A DNA stretch of 64,000 nt, taken from Euclidia mi (lineage: Eukaryota > Arthropoda > Insecta > Lepidoptera > Erebidae). Numbering within the stretch: the first letter of the stretch is position 1; every line of letters begins with the position of its first letter. The notes below the pieces were generated by a model. The model saw only the letters and a program-made list of their open reading frames with translations, was not told where the DNA came from and ran no database searches. The stretch spans positions 68,699,183 to 68,763,182 of the forward strand of contig OX123182.2 in assembly GCA_944739405.2 (NCBI GenBank), read 5' to 3'. Shown piece by piece: positions 22,960 through 35,575 of the stretch. Position numbers and translations under genes: made by a program.

Positions 22960-23335
22960 GGCAGCGATAGCCTAGTGGAAATAGCAACAGACTGCCATGC
23001 AGAGGGCATCGGGTTCGAATCTACGCGCACCACTGACTTTTCGGAGTTATGTGCGTATTGAATTGCTAATTATCGGTTGCCCCGTGCCTCAGAGAGCACG
23101 TTAAGCCGTCGGTCCCGATTGTCATGAAGATCTTTGACAGTCGTTATATGGCGTCAGTACCTTCCAAATAAACTGACACTAGTCTAAACCATGGAATATC
23201 GCTATCCCTTCGGGTTGCAGAGGTTTGACAGGTAGTCGCTCTGTGGCAAAGATAATATTCAGCCAAATCCGGTTAGACTAGTAAGCGAAACCCAGGTTGA
23301 AACTGGGATAACGCTAGGAGGACGATGAGTATTAT
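22960..23335 (+). repeat. Long tRNA-derived SINE, copy 2
   Basis: Starts with a good Pol III A box (TAGCCTAGTGG, about 22970) and B box (GGTTCGAATCT, about 23010) at tRNA spacing, followed by the body shared with 22280-22712 and a tail ending GGACGATGAGTA. This is the better-preserved copy of the pair and gives the orientation. Confidence 0.6.
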
Positions 23336-26300
23336 CCATATCCATCCATAGTAATATTATAAGTGCAAAAGTTTGTCTATAGTTCAAATATAAATTGTTA
23401 CAACTATAAAGGTATACCGTTGTATGGACATAGTTGAAGACTCGCGGTCAAACATAGGCTCCACAATTTTTCAAAAATAAGGGTTCAAGTAGCTGCAATA
23501 GGAGATGTAAGTTTGTATGAAATATGACATATACATATTGTTATCGTACCCTACAAATGCTATACTCCTCATCGACATTATATTTATTGTATTGTGCGTT
23601 GTAGTTGGTGTGTCAATAAATGATTTACTTACCCACTTACTTTTACATACCACGTCGGCAAAGCTGCGGGCAGTAGCCACTGACTATATATTATAATATG
23701 TCGTTTTCGGTATATTTCGAAGATACAGGTAGTATTACGACAAAGATTAGGCCATCTTCTTCGTTCCACAAAATAAAGCATATTTTTTTACCTGTTTATA
23801 AATATTAAAATCAAACTTGAGTTTATAGCAGGACAGCACCTTTTATAAACCAACTCAATAAGTTTATGGTGGCATCTTAAACTATGAAATTTGTGCTAGC
23901 AATGTATAACGACGATAGTGCAATGTATGGGGTTCGAACCCTTCGGTCGTAAACCTTTTGTTTACTTCCTAATTAACAAGTTTTCCTGTTTATTACTATT
24001 TACAAGTTATTGATACGATGTCACTGTGTTTCAATGAGATACCGATGTTAGTGCTGTTGAGAGATTTAACTTCATCCAACGCTCAATACATTATTTTCGC
24101 CAGTGAGCTCTATCTTGTGTCCAGAATGCCCAAATAAAAAGACAGGTCTGTAGTTGAAGTACTGTCGCAGTGAAATTTGATAGTTTTAAGTATAGTTTAC
24201 ATTTTAATTTAGATAATTTATCTGTAGACATTACATATTACGCAATGTTTTCGGACGACCTATTTGCTTCAGTATCTTCTTATGTTACTGCGTTCGTTAA
24301 GTTAAGGTGAACAGGTGAACTGATATTATTAGCATTTTACTACTGTAGTTGTAAAATACCTATTATCCTACAAAGTCTTTGATTAAAGCTACAGCTTCAT
24401 GAACTATATGAACCAGTGGACCAGTAGTATACTAGATGGTAAACTGTAGTTTACCATATAGTATACTACTGGTTCGACTTACCAGGTGCTTCATCGTATG
24501 GGTGTGGAATTGAACACCTTCTTCGGATTCCATCGATTAAAGAAAATTATTTTACCACAAATATAATTTCAGATTATCATTATTAAAAGGTCGTACTCAA
24601 TTATGTAGCCATATCACGTACTATTTATAAAACTATTACAAGTTTTATACTTCGCTAGTTTAATTATGTAAGATCATTAAAATGATTTATTTAATCCTGT
24701 TACTTACTTTTGTGGATATTTGTACACTACAATGTTACACAGTTTACAGTTAAAATTACCCACATGCTGTTGTTTGCTGCAAATATATTCAGCACACGTT
24801 TGTTTCAACGATTCAGTTACAATAGATATACTTTGTGTTTTAAAACTAAATGTGAAATGAGAGTGCAGGCGAGACACGTCCTAGATAAAAGTCTGGAGTG
24901 AGTCTACTTGTGGAAGTTTGGCTGACGTCATCGCAAATACTATTTTTACACTTGTTTATTTATAAGCTGTGATATGAAAGGATTAAGGGACATAAGCATG
25001 TGTCGACGTATCGGTGATCCCTTTCGATGTGAGACTGATATAGCCTCCGATATGGGCCATCGCGTTTATAGCCTAGCACCGCCCAGAATACCACGACCTA
25101 TATTTTCAAGCCATGCATACAACGATACAACATTTACTAACTTTTGCTTATAAAATAACAAGCGTTATGACCTTTACATCCCACGCAGTATGATTATCTC
25201 CCAATAAATTTAAAATATCAATGGAGCGAGTAATGATGTACAGAAACGCTGCGCTATATCTACTATTATGTTCAAATAATATTTCAATTTGTACAAAGCA
25301 ATTAGAGAGCAATCTTTTAAGCGCAATGTTTGCCAATATCTCTCTTTAATTTGCCCTTTAACCGCGATATTTTTTTTATTAAACCTTTCAGTTTGGGTCT
25401 GGCTAAGCTCTTTATTACGTTGTTTCGATAAAAATTTATTTTTCTAAGCATTTTGGTCGGTTAGGTAGAATGATTTTAGAGACGGTATCACAATCAAAGA
25501 TGGTTACGGACCGTAGTTTATTCTGCGGTGTAATGTGAAATGAGTTTGACAAACTACATGAGTGTACAGTAATCACAATATTAGAAAAACTCATCTTATT
25601 CATTACACACTAATAAGTTTTGTTGCTCGCGTGACACTTAATAGAAATGTATTGACGTGCAAATTGTAACGGAATCCGATAGACCCCAGGCTGATTAAAA
25701 TTTTAGTTTTCTTAATAACTGGGTTTAAATGTTCAGACTTTCCCCAGTGGCAGTGATAAAGCGCCCCGGCGCCGCGCATAATCCATGACACTCGTCCTGG
25801 TTACTGGACATGTCTCTGCTGACAGCATTTACCAAGTGTAAACACTTCTAAGAGTGAAAAGAGGACATCAAAATAATAAAGACAACGATACATTAGCATT
25901 GGCTCATCACAAAGTCACTCTCCACATATTCATGCTTCGCACGTTGGTACTTAAGTACAAGGCAGCACCACACCTCAGAGATGGCAGCACCATGGAGACG
26001 AAGAACATGACCCAGGTATATTAGTCATATAGTATTATCGGCACCGAGTATTCCAGCGATATCCAGTGTATTGAACATACAGTAACAGTCTCAGAACTGA
26101 TGTCACAAAACGCCTCCTTGCCGCAAGTCACAACATTGAAGCCTACACAAACATAGTCAATTAAAACGTATTAGGCCATCTCGCATAGATTGCAGGAAGG
26201 CTCTTGTTACAATCGCTGCCTGGTTAGCCGCCAGGACTTACGGGACACCGCGTGATTGACAGGTGGCTCTTTTTTTGCTCTTTAAAACCTTGTCAACTGC

Positions 26301-26530
26301 TCTGTGCTGGCCTGTATGCAGGTTTAGACAGTGATTGTGAGAGTCCTGCGCTCTACCACCTGATCGCGAATATGGAGACTCCCATCATACTTCGCTCATC
26401 CTCCACATCCATCATCAACAATGTACGAACCTCTACTAATGTTACACGCGGTTATTAACATCATAACTATGTAAAATATCTCATAGAGAACATTATATTC
26501 TAGTCAGCCTGGGATAAATATGGTGTTATA
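23336..26530. other. No gene recognised; one hairpin
   Basis: Apart from the hairpin at 24420-24473, I see no domain-bearing frame, RNA gene or repeat in this 3.2-kb stretch. Confidence 0.35.
24420..24473. repeat. 54-bp hairpin, 25-bp arms
   Basis: Arms 24420-24444 and 24449-24473 pair with a single mismatch (ACCAGTAGTATACTAG on the left) around a 4-base loop. The near-perfect pairing is unlikely by chance. The origin is unknown. Confidence 0.6.
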
Positions 26531-28138
26531 TAGATGCACAGCGCGTTGCACGGTTTGGCCACGAACTTCTGTCGCACCCTACTGGATATTGGCGGCTGGG
26601 CAAAGCCGTGCAATTCAATTTCTGCCAGTCTTCGCTGCCACCGTTGCGATGCTCTGATAGATCACTGGCTCATGGGCCACAAGAGAAAGCTGACTTGCTT
26701 GTCAATCTCTTTGCGGCCAACTCCCGAATCGATGACCGTGGTTCGCAGCCGCCATCTATAAACCACTGCGGCCACTCCATGCCTGATGTTCGCATCAGGC
26801 AATGCGATGTTTGCGCGATACTGCGGTCTCTCGATGTCCGGAGAGCCAGTGGTCCCGACGATATCCCAGCGTTTGCACTTAAGAAATGTGCAGCCAAGTT
26901 GTCTTCAACGCTCACACGCCTGTATCGCCTGTCTTACTCCTCTGGCGTCGTGCCGCAGGCTTGGAAGGAAGCGAACGTACAACCGATTCCCAAAAAGGTG
27001 GATCGTTATGATCCAGCTAACTATCGACCCATAGCCATCACCCCTATTCTCTGCAAAGTATTCGAACGGGTTATCAACACCCAACTCGCTCGCTACCTAA
27101 AAGATCGCTCTCTTATCAATGATCGACAATATGGCTTCAGACCGAAACGATCAACGGGCGATCTTCTAGCGTATGTCACTCACCTTTGGGGTGAGGCTAT
27201 GGACAGACACGGGGAGTCGTTGGCTGTCAGCCTCGACATCTCTAAAGCATTCGATAGAGTCTGGCATCGTGCGCTTCTTTCCAAGCTGCCGGCTTACGGC
27301 TTGCCACCTCGATTGTGCAACTGGGTTGCTAGCTTCCTGCATGAACGACGTGTTCGAGTTATTTGCGAAGGTCTAAATTCAAAGTTTATGCAGGTAAATG
27401 CTGGTGTCCCCAGGGATCCGTCTTATCGTCCACACTTTTCTTCTGCATATCAATGATATGCTCACTTTTGGGAGCATACATTGCTATGCAAATGACAATA
27501 CCGTGCATGGGCGGTATTTCGGCCATCCTGCGGCTAAGCAGGCCGATATTGAAGAAAATAGGCGAAAACTTGTCGCTGAGCTTGACCAGGTTTTGAATAG
27601 CATCTCGAATTGGGGTGCTGAAAACATGGTCAAGTTCAACGCCAAGAAGACACAGGTGTGCGCATTTTCAGCAAAGTTATCTCCATTCCTTCCCCAACCT
27701 TCTCTTCTGGACACTCCACTACCGATACAGGATAGTCTAAATATACTTGGTATGGACATACGCCGCAATCTCAACCAGAGAAACTACATTGAGGGTGTCA
27801 TTAAATCGGAGTCCTGAACAGAGTGAGGAGGTTTTTCACGCCGGAGCAGCTGTGTCTATTATACAAGACTCAGGTTCGCTCCTGCGTGGAATACTGCTCT
27901 CATCTCTGGAACGGCTCCGCTCAGTACCTGCTAAATGTCCTTGATAGGTCGCAGCGGCGTGCTGTCCGTATCATAGGTGACCTTGAGGCTACTAAGACCC
28001 TTGAATCTCTGCAATTACGCAGGGACGTAGCCTCAATGGCTGTTTTTTACCGATTGTATCACGGTGAGTGTTCAGAAGAACTCTTTCAACTCATCCCACC
28101 CTCTCCTTTTCTATCCCGAACAACACGTGCCGGGTTAA

Positions 28139-29111
28139 CCTTCCTATACTCGCGCCAATTTTTGTAACACCTATACTCGCGCACGGTGTCACAGACCGAT
28201 ATTACGTACCCCTACCAAATATTTCTTTTAATATGAAGCCCAAAAAATATTAATAATATTTCAAATTTTAGAATATAATGAAACAAGAAAGAATGAATAA
28301 TACTTAATGTATTTATTATTTTACCGACTTTCAGTCTATAACAAATCAGTGTTCAATTTTCAATTTTTTTACTTAAGTACTAGGAAAACAAAAATATAAT
28401 CCGTACTTCTTTTTAAAAACAAAATAAACTTTAAAATAGTAATACACAACATATCAAAGGACATATTTATCCATGTTGGCTTAGTTTTGACCCTCACCAT
28501 AACAATCAGGCCATACGGTTACAGCATGTTCCAAACAAAATTATTTTTTGCAGCTGGCTCAGTTGTAACGTTGTTGTTCTACCTCATATATCTCGTCATT
28601 GTCTTCCTCTTGCTCTGTGTAGTATGACTCTTCTTGTATCTTCACATAGTCTTCCACCTCACTGTCATTTTCGTCTTCATAACTAGCACCAGAACTTAAC
28701 TTATCCAGCAGCAAGCTGATTCGATCATCCTCCATATTAATATGAAGTATAATTTAAAAAGAATAACAAAATTGGTCAAAATATAATATGGAGCAACAAA
28801 CATACATACTTTTACTTATATGTATGTCATAAAGTATTCTAAGTTTGTAAAAATATATAAATGCATTAAATATATTACATTAATACTTACACAAAAAGTT
28901 GCACCTATGCTCGCGTCGGTCCCACGGACCGATTGGCGCCAAATGCTACGATACGTGCCCTTTGCACAAACGCGCGGCGTGCTATAAAATGAAGTTAGCA
29001 ACAAATCCGGCAGCTAGCAAGGAACTCGACTTCTTAGGATTTTCATGCATAAAAATTATAACGAAAATGTGTTTCGTCGGTCTCACAGACCAACGCTCGA
29101 GTAAAGGAAGG
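28139..29111 (-). mobile_element. piggyBac-type deletion derivative, 973 bp, TTAA target duplication
   Basis: Flanked by TTAA at 28135-28138 and 29112-29115. The ends read CCTTCCTATACTCGCGCC (left) and, inward from the right, CCTTCCTTTACTCGAGCG, an imperfect terminal inverted repeat. Subterminal blocks of the form CTATRCTCGCG...GACCGAT occur at 28171-28200 and 28904-28933, with a related block at 29075-29100, as expected of transposase binding sites. Removing the element joins the LINE coding sequence in frame across one TTAA. The interior retains a 58-codon acidic frame (28559-28735) but no catalytic domain. The TTAA duplication and CCTT-type ends point to the piggyBac superfamily. Confidence 0.8.
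28559..28735 (-). CDS. 58-aa acidic leader, remnant of a piggyBac-like transposase N-terminus
   Basis: Starts with ATG at 28733-28735 and ends with TGA at 28559-28561. The protein begins MEDDRISLLLDKLSSGASY and is rich in Glu and Asp (DENDSEVEDY, EEDNDEIYEVE). Full-length piggyBac transposases begin with just such an acidic, disordered region containing repeated D/E clusters, before the catalytic DDD domain. Here the catalytic part is missing and the frame stops after QQRYN. It lies inside the TTAA element in minus orientation, about 376 bp from the right terminus, where the promoter and 5' leader of the parent would sit. It cannot catalyse transposition. Whether the peptide is made is unknown. 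Confidence 0.5.
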   Translation of the reverse strand: MEDDRISLLLDKLSSGASYEDENDSEVEDYVKIQEESYYTEQEEDNDEIYEVEQQRYN

Positions 29112-31353
29112 TTAAAGTGCCACGCTTACACGGTAGAGCAGATACCGTCACGTACGAAAAGGTTCGGTACATCTTATCTTTGCCGTACCATAAAGATGTG
29201 GAACTCACTGCCAGCTCACGTGTTTCCTTCCTCCCTTGATCCTGGGTCCTTTAAGCGGGGCGTGAAAAAGCATCTCTCAAGGCCGTCAAAGTGAGGGCCG
29301 TCATGTCACATTGCTTAACCAGCAATTGGGGATGGTGGCCTTCCCAATAGGATTTCACTGTCAGCTTACCATCAGGCAGTGTGAAGTCAATTTGACAGGT
29401 TATTTTAATAAAAAAATTAATAAAAAAAACATAGATATACAACAGAGTTATTAATGTTATACAGTTCATGTAATAAATTATAGTAAAGTGAATAATAGAC
29501 ACTCACCGGACTTTTAGCTGCGTCGTTGCCAAATTTACCCCTTGCCCTGTGCTGGCCACCTTCTCTTGAAGCCGCTCGCCTTGTTCTTCGATATAACTAA
29601 ACACTAACTATCGACCAACACCGGCCACCCCTTCCGCGCTAGGCCCAGTTCCGATCCGTTTCGCGCCATAGGATCGACTGTCCAGTCAAACACCGCCAAC
29701 CCAACGCCTCTGACCACTTACTACCTGAAAGTCCCTTTTGTTTCAGTCGTATTGCGATCCTATTTTATGACTCTTGCACTCAAGAGTTTTAGCGATTCCA
29801 CATGTTTAGAGCAAATTTTATCTCGTATTTCATTCTGTCACATAATTCTAATAAATTTGTCAAACTCTTGCAATTTATGAGTTTATTAATTGCATAACGT
29901 TGGCGCCATCGCAGCAATAAGACAAACACATGTGGAGACAAGTATGCGACCTAAGGACTATATATTATGATTTAATTTGGTGTAGCCAGTAACACCATTA
30001 CAAAATGTTGCACAGGTTTTTTAAACTAAATTGATAACGGTCGTGTTTGAACCAGTACGGGCACACTAGTTTGCTTTAGAATATAAGATGCTTCTGAGAA
30101 TGGAAAGCTTGGTATAAAAATTAGCGTAGTTGTTTGTGTCTGCAAAAGACGTGTGTCAAAATTTGAGGCACTAAGGTGTAAATCCTAATTGAAAGTCCTA
30201 AGTCGCTGTTTATCGTTTATTCGGCAACTATGCCCCTTGCTTATTATTATTTTACATGATCATCACACATAAATACATAGTTATAGCTTTGACACAATAC
30301 GTACAATGTACACAGAACAAATAAACAAAATTTTAAAGAGCAATTGAAGAGATACTGCAGCACGTTTTATATACTTTGTAAATACTACGCGCTACGGATC
30401 CTGCTACGTGATTGCTACGCTCAGCCAATTGCTACGACGCTACGCTGTTTACAGTATCTGGTTTAGCGATTGACAAAATAAAATGTTCTCGTTTTGAGAT
30501 AAAAGCGTTACTTGTAAATACTTGGAATAACTTGTTAAATTAAATAGGATTATGTGTTAAATAAAACATTTCACACACACACACTTATTCCATGAACACT
30601 AATTTCCTACGTACATCATTTATACAAAGGTTATGTGATGTTAATATCTCTTATAATAGGAAGTGGGACTACTGTTGTAATATACCAGGAAATTGTGTTC
30701 CAGCTTATTTGTTACGAAATATTTTTACGCTTTTAGACCATTTTAGTTAATCACCATTTTAGTGTAGTAGGTTCTTTAACTATAAATAACCTTACCACAG
30801 CAAAATATTTTTTTATATTTATGTAACAGATCTATAGTATCTAGAGAGTAATTACTTGAAAATAAAAGTATACTACCTTATGTTTGCCCCGACAAGAGCG
30901 ATGTTTGGCACAAAATAATACATGTAGATAATTTTGAAGCTAAAATTTAATGAGGGTAAGTGACAAAACTGGCATTTCTTGGAGGCTACGTTGCAGGTCT
31001 TCAGTCCAGGGGCGATATATAATAAGGCGATATAGTCCTATTTCATAAATAATACGTACTTACTAATATTTACGTCTCATTATACAGAAAAATCTTAGTT
31101 AATAGTAAATGTGTGCCAATTCACTGTATTGTTGATCTCGGTGACACACTGAAGTCCGTATCACTGGCATCCTACAGCCAGTAAGCTTTTGTAGTTGCCT
31201 GAGGACATTATCACTTTAGTTCTCTTTTGCCTTTTGTGTCACAGCGACCGTTTCAAAGAACTCTTTTAACGATACTGCATTCTATATTTCTGTTCGCCGT
31301 TCGGTATAACAGTAATTTATAATAATAGGAATAAAGAAAAAATTAGTTAGAGG

Positions 31354-31397
31354 GAAATTTAAGAATAAAACTTATAAAAGTTTTATTCTTAAATTTC
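31354..31397. repeat. Perfect 19-bp-arm hairpin
   Basis: GAAATTTAAGAATAAAACT (31354-31372) is exactly complementary to 31379-31397, with a 6-base loop. AT-rich and of unknown origin. Confidence 0.55.
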
Positions 31398-32658
31398 GCA
31401 GGATATTATTATTGAGGTTAAATCTTCAAACGGCCATATGATTACACACAAGGCAGAGCCTGTACTGTAATAATCAGATAACTTATATTCATGCAGCCTT
31501 CCGACATCCCCTGCTGGACAAAGGCCTCTCCTATTACTGGTTGGTATGGGATTTGATGTGGAGTTTTCCATCTCTTAGCCTCTTACGAAAAACTTATCCA
31601 AATACAGAACCAACTATCACATCATAATTGTTTGTGGAAATCAAAGCTACGAGCTCCAGCTTAGTAATCAACCGGCTACTTGATCATCAGATCAGCCATT
31701 AATATAATAATGCTCGCTGAACTGAAATGTCACCCAGCACAGTAAGATTAATACTATCAAACGCCTACGGAGTGACGCTTTTTTCAATCGTGCATTCTTT
31801 TAGCGGTAAGTGAAACGGTACCTCTTAAGACTGTCGAAGTGAAAGCCACTTTGCCACTTTCAGTCTCTCATATTGTACGTCAGTGATAGACAGTAAGTGA
31901 TAGGTTTAGGCAGGCTGAAGTCAATGTAATTGCCAGTATGGAAAACTGAGGTCATTCTTAATATTTGGGTATTGAGAGGTCAGTTAGATTATTAATACAT
32001 GTATCATAAGACGCACCTTAAACTTCTACAGAAAGTATTTAAAGGGAGAATTAATGTATTAAGGTACGCGTGCTAGTGATATTCATATGTGTCACAAGAT
32101 AATTTTTATTATGGAAGATAGAGAGAAGAATCAAATAATATTACCGTTATCCAACCTCCACATATGGATATATGTAGAGGCAATCTTTGTTTAATTATTT
32201 GGTTAGTTTTTATCTAACCTCTATCTTTTCATCTTTTCTTAAATGTCCCTCCCCTTCCTTCGCCTTTCATCATGGTATACAGAACAGATTAAATTATTAA
32301 CTTAACACTTCTTCAGTGATGGTCATAAAATACGATATTAAGCCTTGGTGTTCATACACACCCTGCCAGCTTATTTAATTGTATTAACTAGGAGACATTT
32401 AAACCAAAAATACCTTTGTTTACCACGACGTTTTGACCGACGGCAGAGACGGGAGCAAATAGAATCCAGTCTATTCCAGACTACGGCCGAAGTATATTGT
32501 ATAGTATCTATTCTAGTTTCTGCTTATCCGTTTGCTCCAACTCGAAGATTGCTCCAATTCCCCTTCATATAAAATTAAAGGCAGTACAGACTACGAAACA
32601 ATAGCTATTCTTGTAGTCAATATTCACCATTACAATAACTCGGTACACTGCATAAGTT

Positions 32659-32755
32659 AAGGCGCCGTGTACAGCTACTGAGTTCAGCTGTTGCTGTCAC
32701 TGTCGGATTGTATACATAAGAAAGAGAAGCGCGACGACGACGGGACGTTCAGAAC
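32659..32755. repeat. Dispersed ~95-bp repeat, copy 3
   Basis: Matches 15961-16061 from AAGGCGCCG to GACGTTCAGAAC with several substitutions and a short deletion (TGTATACATAAG against TGTACATATACATAAG). The sequences on both sides differ from the other copies, so the unit itself is what has moved or been conserved. Confidence 0.5.
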
Positions 32756-34276
32756 GAGTTATTGATCATTAAATACATTAATCCTTACAAATATCTTATT
32801 CCAATCGATAAATAAAAACAACAGTTCCCTTTATTATTATATATTATCACTGTTATTAATATTATCAAGATTTGTTTATAAATAATACGGTTACAATTGC
32901 AACAATTTCAATTTAAATGGTTATTTTATGGTTTTTTTTTATCGAGAAAATTTATCGAAAACGTGTTTTGAACACAATGGTCCCCCCATAAATATGATCA
33001 TGATTAACATATATTTTTTTAGCTGCTCTAAAATGTATACATTTGGCTAAAAACTGTTTTGTGAAGCCTATTTTGACTAGGTTCAGCGCCTTAAGCAGAG
33101 TATTGTACCAGGCTCGCAGAAACAATTGTGGGTGCGCGGTAAGTTCCAATGTCTAGCTAGTCGACACTGTATTACTGTTGTAGGACGTTTGCACCAGCTG
33201 TGCTGGTATTAGTTTCGTGAACTGTGTTGCAGTACCAACTTTCGAAACAACCGCAAGGTTTTGGAAACTGTTAGAAAAAGTTCGGTACTTTGTTATTCCG
33301 CTTTTTTGCCGATGCTATAAACTTATGTGATACCACCGATCGAGGACTTTTGATTTCAGTTCTTGGACACTTTATTGGGCTTTTATTTCGTGGCGTTAGC
33401 AAAAATGTAAGCATTGCTTGTCTCCATACGTGGCAAGCGGAAAAGGGAATAAATTGTTGTGAAATATTGGAAAACTAAGTCGACTAGTATCTATCCGTAC
33501 TTAGATAGCTATAGGAAAGGATGTCATAAAAGGGAAAAAAGTGATTAATTTTCTGAATTATTAAACAATTGCATAGAAGTCTAATTTTATAAATTGACAT
33601 TGGCGTTCATATTATAACATTTACACTATGTTATGAAAGTGGATAGTTTTTGTTATAAAATAGTAAATATAAAGTAAAAATATTTCTGACTATTTGTAAA
33701 AGAATAAAACTGCCCGTTTGGGTGACAAACTGTTTGTTAACAACCCTCTCTCACTTAGAGCCATCGACTTGAGACTCTTCACAGGAAGCAAAAGGCCTAA
33801 TAAGCCAGTTCACCGTTAAAATGTTTCTACTAAACGACTGTGCCAATGTTCCAGCGAAGTTAATTAAATACGCCAGAGTAATAATGTACATTTACATATT
33901 ATATGTTCACGTCAGTGTATTATACAATGTTGTTATTAAGTTGTTGGATAATTTATGCTTAAGATTTTTATGCAAAGCTAGCAAACGGTGTTGTGATAGC
34001 AGTTTTTAGTTTCTTCGTGTGATATATATCTTATATGATATAGGCCATTCTTATTACGTCAGGTTAAGGGCGGCAATGATGACCTATTTCTACGCGCCTG
34101 ATTACGGACCATAATCCCGGCATACCGTTTTCTTTCTATATCAAACTCATTATTATGTTCTTGTTCCTACATGTGTAGAGGTATATCAGTTACTTACCTA
34201 GCAGGTAATATTCGTATAGGTCTTCTCATGGCAACCGTTCTATTACAAGATATTTGCTAAGAAATACTTATAATAT

Positions 34277-35575
34277 AATAATAATAATAATAATTTATTT
34301 ATTTCGAAAAAAATACATCCATATTGTTGTTAGTAATTACAATACATTCAATTCAATTTAATTTAGTGTTAGTTATATTAATTTCTTATAAAAACATGTA
34401 ACGGGGTCTTGAGCATCGAGTATTGATATGCGTGACTACCCAATTTTTTAAAAAAGGATTATCCATTTTTACAATTAATGTCCCCAGGATACTGTTGGAA
34501 CTCCCACGCATTCTGTGCATGATGGAGGCCGCTCTTTTTCTTAGGATGGCATAAAAATCATCAACTCGAGCCTCAGCGAACATCTGAGAAGCACTACAGA
34601 AGCGTGGCAGTCCCAACAGCAACCTAAAGGCATTATTGTATTGTACGCGCAGGGCGCTGTACGACCGCTGCGTATATGTCACCCACAGGCTGCATGTGTA
34701 AAAGCTTTGGCAATATGCCTTAAATAATGTGATTTTGACGTCACGAGAGCAACGAGCAAACCTGCGGGATATCAAATTACAACGGACGGCCAGCGCCCTG
34801 CGCTCCCTCTCCATATCAGCGTCATCTGATAAATCCTCTGTGACGATGTGACCGAGGTATTTAAATTTTGTCACTCGTTTAAGAGGTGTTCCATTTAGAG
34901 TCACAGAAGGTATACCACATGGCGTGTTATTTTTACACTTAAATATAATCATCTCGCTCTTGATAACATTATACACAAGTCCGTGTGACACCGCATAATC
35001 CTCACATATTCTTATCAGTTTTCTTAGAGCACTGATCGATGGGCACAGTAAACACATATCATCGGCATAATTGATATTATTAATTATCGTCCCGTCTATC
35101 GAGCATCCTATATTTGTTTTATTGAGCTCATCGATCAGCTGATCCATATATATATTGAACAAAGTAGGCGAAGTCAATCCACCCTGTCTAACACCACATT
35201 GCAATGTGTAAGAATCTGAATACTCATTTGACCATCTCACACGATTTATTTGCGAGTTATACCAATATTTCAGGATATCTACTACTTCAGATGATATTTT
35301 CAGGCTATGCAATTTATTCCACAGTTTTTCATAGGATACAAGATCGAAAGCCTTGGAGAGGTCGAGAAAGGCAGCGTATATCGGGGTTTTCCTGTCTGTG
35401 TAATATTTCACAGTTTGCTTGAGCGCCAGAATAGCAGTCTCAGTAGAAAGATTTCGTCGAAAGCCAAATTGTGCATCATTTAATTTTAAATTAACATTCA
35501 GTTGGCGGTCAAGCAGACCGTCAAATACCTTACCAATAACTGTTCCTAACGTAATAGGCCGGTCTATATATCTCT
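34277..35575 (-). pseudogene. 5'-truncated LINE: reverse transcriptase to C-terminus
   Basis: Non-LTR retrotransposon RT on the minus strand, open without a stop from about 35575 to the TAA at 34386-34388 (about 396 codons). Motifs in order: RPITLGTVIGKVFDGLLDRQ, FGFRRNLSTETAIL, AAFLDLSKAFDLV (motif A), CGVRQGGLTSPTLFN (motif B), INYADDMCLLCPS (motif C, intact) and VTKFKYLGHIV. The C-terminal region has NNAFRLLLGLPRF. Upstream the frame is closed by a TAG at the point where a tandem duplication begins, so the endonuclease and ORF1 are absent. A short (AAT)n run at 34277-34293 is the 3' tail. The RT core is preserved, but as a 5'-truncated copy it cannot move itself. I cannot settle the clade. 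Confidence 0.8.

Larger units (their letters stand above)
26608..29294 (+). pseudogene. Jockey-like LINE ORF2 (RT to C-terminus), broken and interrupted
   Basis: Reverse transcriptase region of a non-LTR retrotransposon. In the first frame (26608-27456): VRRASGPDDIPAFALKK, then YDPANYRPIAITPILCKVFE, GFRPKRSTGDLLAY, LDISKAFDRVWH (motif A, catalytic Asp) and QVNAGVPRD. A one-base shift near 27400-27415 moves the GSVLSSTLF (motif B) continuation to another frame. Motif C reads CYANDNT in place of YADD, so one catalytic Asp is lost. Further frame changes lead to LRRDVASMAVFYRLYHGECS (28020-28080). A TTAA element (28139-29111) then splits the gene, and the C-terminus resumes at 29116 with CHAYTVEQIPSRTKRFGTSY and ends at 29294. 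The 5' part with the endonuclease is not seen. Clade assignment (jockey/CR1 group) is from general motif layout. Confidence 0.75.
29295..34276. other. No gene recognised; LINE 3' tail, small repeats and a hairpin
   Basis: The first 150 bases are probably the 3' untranslated end of the preceding LINE (AT-rich, ending around 29437). Near 31500-31545 a minus-strand piece matching the GTCCAGCAGTGGA-type RTE LINE end occurs as GACATCCCCTGCTGGACAAA. A hairpin is at 31354-31397, a dispersed repeat at 32659-32755, and a short CA microsatellite near 30573-30585. I see no host coding exon. Confidence 0.35.

Noticed and set aside
26252..26458. Short open frame upstream of the jockey-like LINE
   Set aside because: No endonuclease motif that would make it the LINE's 5' part, and no other support.
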